Below are positions 55,191-64,000 of a DNA stretch of 64,000 nucleotides, in pieces; the stretch's first letter is position 1; each line of letters starts with the position of its first letter. The translations under genes and the position numbers were made by a program. The notes under the pieces are model-generated. The model was not told the origin of the DNA. It searched no databases and saw nothing but the letters and a program-made list of their open reading frames with translations. This stretch comes from Stentor roeselii (Eukaryota > Ciliophora > Heterotrichea > Heterotrichida > Stentoridae): the NCBI GenBank assembly GCA_006503475.1, contig RSEH01000055.1, positions 1 to 64,000 of the forward strand, read 5' to 3'.

Positions 55191-58100
55191 ATGTTGGGTT
55201 TGGTATTTCTGGTGATGATTAGTGCTTTGAGAATAGAAGTCATTCCTTTTTTTCAGTCTTTGGTTGTGAAGGACTCTTTAGACCTTGGAGTTTTTAACGA
55301 CTTTGGCTTGAACTTTGAGATGGATTCTGCGAGTTGTGTATTTTTTTATAATTCAATTGAAAATTCTGAGGAAAAACAGGATTTTCTTCAGGTTTTTAAT
55401 GGAACTGATCTAGTTTTAAAGGTTTCTAAATATAGCAAAAGCTTTTCAGGACTATGGGGCCCGGTTTCATCTAACTTTTCAAGTGAAACAAGTGAAGTTC
55501 TTCATGAATGGCGAATGGTTTTGATATCAGTTCGGACTTTAGCCTCTTCAACAGTTGAGCTGTTTTTTTCAGTCTTAAAAAGTGGCGAACCAGAAAGTGA
55601 ATCTTTGACTTTGAGTTATTCCAGCACTTTTATCGCACTTTCTCCAAATTTCCGAGTAGAACTTCCAAAAAACACTAAAAAAATACTTATCAGTGGACTA
55701 ATGTTCCTTTCTTTTACGTCTACCTTCAACGACCTGCTGCCTTTCGAAGTCCTTCCAAAGTTCCAAGTGAATGATTTTGAAAGATTCGCATTGGGAGTAA
55801 AGATTATTTAGCTTCGTTCTTTTGCTAACTACTCTCAAGCCAATGAGACTAAAAGTCTTGATTCAACGAGTTATTTGATGAGTTTTGAAAATCAAGAGTT
55901 TTTAGTAGTCAACTCAAGAAATGACTCGTGTAGTTTTAATGTTTGTGTTGAAGTTTCGACTTCAGAAAGTAATGAAAATGTTATAAATTCAAATGCCTGG
56001 GAAACACAGAAAGTCTTTGATATTGGGACTTGGAAACCTGCATGTTTCCCTTCTTTCTCACAGGTTTCTAATGAAAGTTTAGTTGTTTTTGAAGATAGTT
56101 TAAATTTTGGAAGAAGATATTTGGTAAAAATGATGAAACAGAAAGATAGGTACTTTTCGAGTTTTGATGAAAAAAAAATGTTTTTTATGAAATTTGGAGT
56201 CAATAAGAAGAACTTGAAAGCTGTTAAGGGTCAGAAGTTTAATGCTTTTGTTGAAATGGACTTTTGGCTGTGGAGTCAAGGGTTGATTGTCCTTTCAGGG
56301 AACTGCAGCAGTACTTGTGTTGATATTCAAGAAAATAAAATAATTATTGAAGACCCTTCAAATTCTGTTTATTCTTTTGTTATATCTGTCTTCGGACAAA
56401 ACTATTTACATGAGTTTCAGCTGAGTTTAATAAATTCAAGTGAATTTTCTTTGAATTTAGAAATAGAAGCTTTTTACGAGATTTCCAATAAAGTCTTCAT
56501 GATCGACTTCGAAGACTTGGAATATCCAGAAGCCGAAATGCATGCCTGTCGAAGTAATCATGGAATAATCTCCATCAACGACTCAATTTACCTCTACCTG
56601 CCAGTCACTTCTCGCTTTACCTTAGAAGTAATTTGTAATAACTCTGGTGGAAGCGAGTTTTCATTGCAAAAGCAAATTTTTACTAATAAGGACCCTTATA
56701 TTGAAGAATCTGGATTTTTTAAAGCTTGGGTCGGGTTCTTGTTTTACGCGGAACTTCAAGTTAATGATGAGGATGGTGATCAGATTTTAGTGACTAGTGA
56801 AATTTGGCAGGTTAATGGCAGTAGTATTTATGCAACTTTCAATGAATCTGGAAAAACTTGTGGAAATGTTAGTGTTGATGACGGGTTTTCAAAGGTTTCT
56901 TATGAGATTTGTGTTGAGATTGAAACTCCTCCTGCTGTTTTTAACCTGAATGAAGAGTGTTTGGTGGAAAATTTATGTTTTTTTGACCGGTCTTCAATTA
57001 CAGAATCATTAAAAGTGGCTAATCACAGTGTTTCTAGCAGTTTCTTATACTGGATCCCTGAGATTAAAGGTTCATTCGAATTTGACCTGGTCTTGAAATC
57101 AAGTTATACTGAAATATCATCAAAATTATCAAGCAACATTGAAGAAAAACTCAAATTTATTCTAATTCCATCCACTTTCGGTATATGTGGAGATTCCTTT
57201 GAGTTTAACCTCAGTTCCATAAATTTTAACCCTCCTTTCAACTACACCTCAAATCAAAATCTTTCAATAATCGATGAAGTCCTCCAAGGAAAAATAGAAG
57301 AAATCAACTTTTTCTTACTAAAATCAAAAAAATCAAAAAATTTCGCTTTTTTGATCTTCACATTTCTCTGCGATTTTCCTGAAGTCCAACAAAATATCTC
57401 AATATCAGCAGTTTATTCTAAGCCAGTCAAGTATTTCTTACCTTCTCTTCTTTATTCAGAATACTTTTCTAATGATCCTGAAATTCGAGTTGATGAAGTA
57501 AACGGAATTTTTTACTGGGACTTTCCAACTGAGGTGAAAACTTTTGAACTTTACACTAAAGACCCTCGATTTACTGAACAGTTTTTTTATTTGAATGTTT
57601 TGACTTCGAGACCTGTTCCTGTCATTGAGATGAGTCAGGAGTTTTTAGCATTTTTTTCAATGCAAGAAAGATCGATTCGAGTTAACTTCACTGCGAGTTC
57701 TGAAGCTATTATTGATTATGATACTGATTATTTTTTTGGAGATATTTTTGAAGATTATGTGATTTTGAAAATCAACTCTACTGAAGCGATTTTAAATACT
57801 TTGAGTTACTTTACAGTGATTGAACCTAAAACTGAAAATTTTGAGTCTTCTCAGGCGACTTTTTTGTTTATTTTTAGTGTTTTTGAGTTTGTTGCTCCAG
57901 TCTTAGAAGATATTTCATTTTACTGTGTTGTAGGAAAAAGTTACTCGATAGACTTAAGAAACTGTAAGATTTAATCAGTCATCATCCATTTATACCCTTC
58001 GTACCTTCCTTTAACTATTTACTTCAATTCGAACTTGCTGGAATCTTGGGAACTTATCCTAACCCCAACAACACCTGAATTCTATTTCACTTTAAAAGCT

Positions 58101-61100
58101 TGCTTTAATCAAATGTGTTCCAATCGTGATTACCTCATTTCCTGTGTGTTTCCCTTAACTTTTTCCTTGATGTCCTCAGAAATTTACGCAGATGTTGAGT
58201 CATTTTTAACAGTTCAGGTCTTTCAAAATGGGAAACTTCTTGATTACTCTGATATTAATTCTCTATGGATTGAAGGAAGACTTTTAGGAATGAAGTTACT
58301 GAAAACAGGAGTGATTGTTTGGACACCTTCACAAGTTTTTAGTGGAAAATTTTGGAAATTTCGGATTTGCAGCGAAATTAAAGATTATCCAGATATTTCA
58401 TGTAAGTTTTAAAAAGATTCTCAAGAGTTTGAAGTCGAGGTGCTTCCTCATATTTTACCTGATGTTTTATCGAAAAGAGTAGAAGATGATGACTTGTTTT
58501 GTGTGATTCTTTTGGATCAACCTGATAAGGATTGTTATATGGTTAAAGAGGTTCAAGATTTTTTTGGGTATTCAAATGTTACATATGAAATCTATAATCC
58601 TAAGAATGGGGTGATTATTGAAAATAAAAGAATTGTTTGGAGAAGGGAAGGTATTTCTGATGATTTTTTACATGTTTCAGCAAGTGTTATTTTAAAAGTT
58701 ACTGATGAGGTAGGAGGAGTATCCTTCACTTTTCCTTTTCATTTCCGCCCAAATTACCTCGCAGAAATCTCAGAAATAACATCCATAAATGGTGAAAACA
58801 ACCTTATAGCCTTTGAAAAATGTTCTTGGTCCAGATCATTTCAAGTAATAGACGGAAATCTAACTTATCCAGAACAGAAATTCGGTACCTTAAAAGTCAA
58901 AACATCTGACAACAGTCAAATCTCTGAAAATAACGGAATCATTTCTTGGCTTCCTGAAGTTTTTAATAAAAATATAACAATTTTTATCGAATTTACCGAC
59001 GATGACGGTCTTTCAGTGACAGCCGAATATGAAGTCTATGTCCGATCAGACACTTTACCTTCCTGCAACTATTCTGCAAGTGATTTAATGTTATGGGAAC
59101 TTGAAATGTTCAGTCTTGATCTGAAAGAGTTTTGCAGTGATGAAGATGGAGATTCAATTTTATTTCAACTACTTGAAGGCCCTGAGGGGATGAAACTTGA
59201 TGGAAGTCGAATTTTATGGCAAAGTTCTGAAGATGATATTGGAGTGAAGTACCAGGTCAGAGTAAAAATAACCAATCAATTCGGCTCTTGTCCTGTAGAA
59301 GTCGACTTTGAAGTAGTACCTCAACCGGTTCTTGATTTTTCTTTAGAAACTACTGAAATTATTTATAGAAAACCGATTTACATCGGTTTAAATGTGATGA
59401 ATATGAAATATTTTCAAATTGAAATGTTTTCTTTTATATTGATGTCTGATGTTAGCAGCATTCAGATTGACTCACAGTTTGGGATTATTTTTTGGGGAGA
59501 TCCTGACCAAGATGTGAATATTTCTGTAACTGTTAACTTAAAAAGCGGGTTTTATTCTTCAGACCAGAAAATCAAAAATTTTGAACTAAAAATAATCAGA
59601 TCATCTATTTTTCCTTACTTTGACCAAGACCCAGTAATCGCTTTAAATAATCGAAATGCCTCTGCCGGGTTAGAATGGTCAATAAACATTCAATGTTTAA
59701 GTCCAATAATTCCTGCTTTTCTCTCATTGGCCTCATCACAGATGTCTAAAATCGGTACTATTATCTCTTTTTTACCATCAGAAAACGATTCAAGTTCAAG
59801 ATTATCAAGACTAACCTGCTCGAACTTATTTAACGAAATTTTTTATTACTTCATAGTGGCTCCAATAGACTCTCTTGACCCTCCCGGAAAATGTGAAGAC
59901 ATTGAATCCCAAATGATTTACCGAGAGCCTTTCTCTACTCAACTGTCATTCGACTGGATTCTTCGTGACCATCCTTTAAGTTCTCTTTCTTTCTCAGGTG
60001 ATCTTTCATCGTTTCCCGGTCTGAAACTATTCAAACACGGATTTTTATATTCAAATTCCACCCAAAGACCATTATCAACAAAACAATCCCTTTTTCTTTC
60101 CCACGGTTTAAAAATAAGCAACTGTTCCTTAACTCTAAACTTCATCAACTCAACAGATCCTCCTATTTTTTCCTCAGACTCAAGTCATGTCTGCAATTTT
60201 TCCTCATCAGACCCTTGCACCTTCAAAGTAACCTACAAAGGCGACGATTCAAATTTGACAGTTACTCCATTTTCCAACATCCAAACCGAATCATCAGCAA
60301 TAACATGGACTCCTCCAGACAACATTCTTTATCAAAAGTTTCAACTTTCTCTAGAAAATGAAGCAGGATCAGAAAATCAAAACTTTTTATTTTGTCAGCA
60401 TTCAAACTGTGCAAAATGGCCGGCGATTGAATCAATGAACAGCTCGACCTGCCCAGGGGATCCTGTCTTGTGTGAGGTGTTCTGGCCTGGCACTTTGAAG
60501 ATTTTAGAGATAAATGGAAGGAACTTTGGAAATTATGGGAAAGTGATTATTGGGAATAAAGAATGCAAAGTCGTTGAGTACTCTTCGCAGAGGATCTTGT
60601 GTCAGGTGCCTCACCCGAGCTACTTTTTGAAGGAGTATCTTGTTGAAGTCATTCGGGGAGACCTGGACATGGCAAGTCCTGCAAAAAGAATTCATTATAA
60701 ACAGCTGGAAAGTTTAGAAATTAATTTGAAACCTTTTCCTGTTCAACCTTTTATAGTAACTGAAGATTCAGATGGTTTCTTTTTACTTCCTATTTTAGCT
60801 GATTTACTTTTTCCTTCTTGTACCTGTGAAGTAGAAGAGGAAACTGGAAAGTTTATTTTTCAAAGCAAGATAAACGGAATATGCAAGTTTTTTGCCTTGA
60901 CAGCGAAAACTCATCTTTTGACCTTTTGCTGTTATTCAAACTGCTACAACCTGACATTCAATTCAGTTTCAAACGTGAGTCTCGAGTTCATATCTCAAGA
61001 TTCGATATCATCTCACGGATATTCAAGCATTTCATTAAACTTCAGCCTAATCGGTGACTGCGAGTCGGGCCTGGTATTACTAAAAGCAGGTCCCTATTAC

Positions 61101-64000
61101 TACAAGCCTTCCAACTCCTGTTCTTTTGCAACACTTCAGATAAGTCCACAGCCCTTAACCTTTGACTTCCTTTCAATTCAGCTTTCTTTAAACCAAGGTC
61201 ATTCCTTCCACCCTTTCAAATTGACCCTGAAATTAAAAGGCTTATGCAACCCAGGCGAGTATCTCTCTTCAGGTCTTTGCAAGGCTTGTCCAGCAGGTCA
61301 TTTTTGTGAGTTTTTCGCTTTCAGCCCTGAAGATTATTTATTCACTGCAAATCCCTGTGAAATAGGTTGGTACAACCCTACTGAAAACTCGACTACTTGT
61401 TTAAAATGTCCAAAAGGTTCTCAGTGCTTCTGCCGAGGCCTAACTGAGCACTTTCTATGTGATGCAGGATTTGTCTGTGACGAGGAAGGTCTAGTGAAAC
61501 GATGGAAGCCTTGCCCGAGTGGACGTGTGTGTCTTGCGGGTACTTCCTCTTCACAAGACGATTCAGGAGGTCCTGAGTTATGCCCTGAGGACAACTATTG
61601 CTTCAACGGGGTCTTTACCCTGACTGTAGATGAAGACAACCCTTACGCCCCGAGGCCTTGCGAGGCGACAGTCATATGTCCAGCAGGAAGTACGAATCCT
61701 TTAGGAGTGATCGACTGTTCAATAGGTTACTTTTGCGTTACTTTCACCGTCACTCAATTCGACGATGACATATTTCAAGACCCGAGCCAATGCGCGGTCA
61801 GGAAATGTCTCTGCTCAAAAGGCTACTACTGCCCCAGTGACCAACTCAGCAACCCAATCATCTGCCCCAAGGGAAAGTTTCAGCCTGAATTCGGAAGCGA
61901 CTCATGTCGAGACTGCCCTGTCGGCTTTTACTGTCCTTGGAGTTTGGAGGCTTCTCCGAAACAAGCAGTTGAATGTGAAGCTGGATTCAAATGTCTTGGA
62001 AATATGCCTGATCATATCGAGTGTCCCTTGGGAGAAGCTCAAAATCGCACTGGTCAGGAAAATTGTGAAAAATGCTTGAAAGGAACTTATCAGAATGAGT
62101 TAGGGCAAAGTGAATGTAAGGTTAGTATTGAAGGGTATTATTGTCCTGATGTTGGAATGTCTTCGATGAAGATATGCCCTGAACGTTATTATTGTTCTTT
62201 GACTGGGATTAACGAGTATGAAAGACCTGTTGATAAAAGTCTGCCTGAAGTCTTTCCTGAGGATTTGAGTGAGGACTTGATGGTCAAGTTTCCTCAACAG
62301 TGCCCTGCTGGGTATTATTGTCCGAGTAAAACTTCATTTCCGATACCCTGTCCTATTGGAAGCTTTCAAGGCAGTCAGGGCGAAGCCGCTTGTATCAGAT
62401 GTCCTCCTGGAAGACTTTGTTTAAATATTTCGACTGTCACGCCGAGTAAATGTCCTTCTGGGAACTTTTGTGTTAATAACAAGATGAATCCTTGCCCTGC
62501 TGGGTACTTTTGCTTGGAAAATACACAAACTCAGGACCCTCTTGATTCAAGTGAGTTTAAACCTTTGCCTTGTTTGAAAGGAACTTTTTGCACAGGGGGA
62601 AATACGGATTCGAAACCGAACTTGGGTGTTGCTACTAGTGCTCAAAACTGCTCTGAAGGGTTTTTTAATGATAAAGAGGCACAGATTCAGTGTCGAGAAT
62701 GTCCTGCTGGGTTTGAATGCTTGGATGTTGGAATGGTTAGTCCTACCTTGTGTAAACCTGGAAGGTATAGGAATTTTGATATTACTATTAAGGAATGTGT
62801 TGAGTGTCCTGAAGGAACTTTTTTGCCTGATTATGGAGGAAAATCTATTTCTGATTGTTTGAACTGTTCAGCTGGGATTGTTTGCAATGTTTCAGGCTCC
62901 AACACCGAAAACAACTCATACCCTTGCCCGGCAGGTTACTTCTGTATACCAGGAACAAGTCGAGACACTCGAAACAACAACCCTTGTCCAGCAGGTTTCT
63001 ATTGTCTTCCAGGCACAAAAAGTGAAGAAGAGTCTCTGCTTCATAAATGTCCTCCAGGCCGATACTGCGCATCAGCGACAGCAGTAGAAAAAGACGAAGA
63101 ATGCTTGAGTCCCAATAATTGCTCAATAGGGTCGATATGTGAAACTAACAACTACTGCCCTTCGCATACACCTGAAATGATTGCTTGTCCTTCAGGATAC
63201 ACATCAATTGCAGGGTCGTTTTCTATTGATAACTGCACCAGAACATCTCCTACTTTCTATAAAAGTCAAGTTATTCGAACTGTTAAGGCTACTGATTGGA
63301 TGGAACTCACACCACTTGCTTATCACTTGTTTGATTTGAACTTCTTGAAGGAAATTCAAAATGCATCGATTCCTCATGACTACCAACTTCTAATAACTTT
63401 TGACTTTGGAAACAAAAGAAGTCTTCTCTCAAAAAAAGTAGAAAACTTGCTAGTTTCCAACTCATCATATGGCACAAAATTGAGTGTTCCTATGTTATAT
63501 TCATCTAAAAGTATCCTTCTCGACAGTCCTGATGTGAAACTATCAGTGCAAGTTTTTCATGAAGCAAAAGTTTTATTCGAGTTTCAGCTTCTCAACTCAA
63601 GTTACGAAAATTTATTCGGATGGAAAGATTTCCAGGTTCCTTTAGTAAGTGTAAAAGAATTAAAAATTTCTGAAGTAAATTCAGGACTTTATTGCGTATT
63701 AACTGAGAAAATTGGAGAAATCGTTGAAGATCCTGTGAATTTATATAAAACGATTTTTATTGACGAGGAAAATTCTCCTTTAGATCAAAATCCCAGCTTT
63801 GAGTACAGATATTCAATGAGTTTAGTGCTGAAGGAAACAAATATCACTGAAACTCTTCCAACTCCAAAACAAAATACATCTTCTATATGGGAATCTACGA
63901 ATTCCACATCATTAGTGCTTGACTACCTGCCTTACATTACCAACTGTTACCCTGATTTCGGAGCCAATCTTCCAATAAACCAGCTGATAAATAATGACAA
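55191..64000 (+). CDS. Giant secreted/surface protein with cadherin-like, IPT/TIG and ephrin-receptor-like Cys-rich repeats (partial, >2,921 aa)
   Basis: Begins MLGLVFLVMISALRIEV, a likely signal peptide. With three 15-nt introns removed (55797-55811, 57964-57978, 58402-58416) the frame stays open to the window end, 2,921 residues and unfinished. Residues ~200-1740 hold cadherin/dystroglycan-like Ig repeats with calcium-type DEDGD motifs (VNDEDGDQILVTSEIW; CSDEDGDSILFQLLEGPEGM). An IPT/TIG domain lies near 1750-1840 (LKILEINGRNFGNYGKVIIG...RILCQVPHP). From ~2010 to ~2690 are many Cys-rich ephrin-receptor/TNFR-like repeats (CPAGYYCPSKTSFPIPCPIG; CPPGRLC; CPAGFYCLPGT). Many N-x-S/T sites. Such ciliate proteins usually end in membrane helices; that part is outside the window. 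Likely cell-surface adhesion or recognition. Codon blocks alternate along the gene. Confidence 0.88.
55797..55811 (+). other. 15-nt intron (GTAAAGATTATTTAG)
   Basis: GT...AG, phase 0, contains an in-frame TAG. Joins FERFALG to LRSFANYSQANE. Confidence 0.92.
57964..57978 (+). other. 15-nt intron (GTAAGATTTAATCAG)
   Basis: GT...AG, phase 1, contains a stop in the upstream frame. Joins SIDLRN to FIIHLYPSYLPL. Confidence 0.9.
58402..58416 (+). other. 15-nt intron (GTAAGTTTTAAAAAG)
   Basis: GT...AG, phase 1, contains an in-frame TAA. Joins KDYPDIS-Y to SQEFEVEVLPHIL; the frame then stays open for more than 5.5 kb. Confidence 0.92.

Noticed and set aside
60420-60451. A frame change in the giant gene that would need a 16-nt intron
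   Set aside because: Careful recounting of positions shows the frame is continuous from 58417 to the window end.
1-64000. Variant code with TGA as Trp (Blepharisma type)
   Set aside because: Trp is encoded by TGG throughout and no TGA occurs in frame in the long conserved genes; one TGA at a plausible Trp site lies in a decayed gene that also has TAA breaks.

Overview
The window looks like macronuclear DNA of a heterotrich ciliate (Stentor-like; genus not determinable here). The reasons are: protein-coding genes are AT-rich and typically eukaryotic (RecQ helicase, AP-4 beta-adaptin, Utp7/WDR46, DHHC palmitoyltransferase, ABCA transporters); the introns that can be recognised are GT...AG and 15 nt long; intergenic spacers fall to 5-60 bp; and all 23 complete gene models end in TAA (10) or TAG (13), never TGA, with no in-frame TGA in the long genes. 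One tRNA-Gly(TCC) is present.

Layout. (1) 1-19.8 kb is a sparse region. It holds a WD40 gene, a ~1.13 kb degenerate tandem repeat (3.3-5.9 kb), and a scattered family of genes that start with a B-box-like Cys/His cluster followed by coiled coil: one fused to a protein-L-isoaspartate methyltransferase (7.1-8.6 kb), two with kelch-like C-termini (10.8-13.8 kb) and one with coiled coil only (16.2-17.8 kb). A small EF-hand gene lies among them. Decayed gene copies fill many gaps. (2) 19.8-35.2 kb is compact: a CNBD potassium channel with a zinc knuckle, a SANT-like protein, an importin-alpha-like ARM protein, RecQ, a putative acylated protein, a PX/BAR sorting nexin, a 90 bp tandem repeat abutting tRNA-Gly, a SAP30-like protein, a MORN protein, an ankyrin-DHHC palmitoyltransferase, a mitochondrial DnaJ and an EF-hand protein. 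(3) 35.3-49.5 kb is a pair of 1,700-residue ABCA transporters in tandem, separated by 4 kb of gene-poor DNA with a T-rich minisatellite. (4) 49.6-64 kb is compact again: a coiled-coil gene, AP-4 beta, Utp7/WDR46, another coiled-coil gene, and a giant secreted/surface protein (at least 2,921 residues with three 15-nt introns) that runs off the window.

There is no operon logic; neighbours belong to unrelated housekeeping pathways (membrane traffic: AP-4, sorting nexin, DHHC; nucleic acids: RecQ, Utp7, SAP30-like; transport: ABCA pair, K+ channel). The most unusual signals are the sharp switching between G/T-ending and A/C-ending synonymous codons in ~200-500 bp blocks inside single genes on both strands, divergent start codons only 5 and 8 bp apart, a TATAAATG motif that fuses a TATA-like box with the start codon, and the B-box/methyltransferase and K+ channel/zinc-knuckle domain combinations. 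Translations and block boundaries were worked out by eye; no alignment or database search was run.
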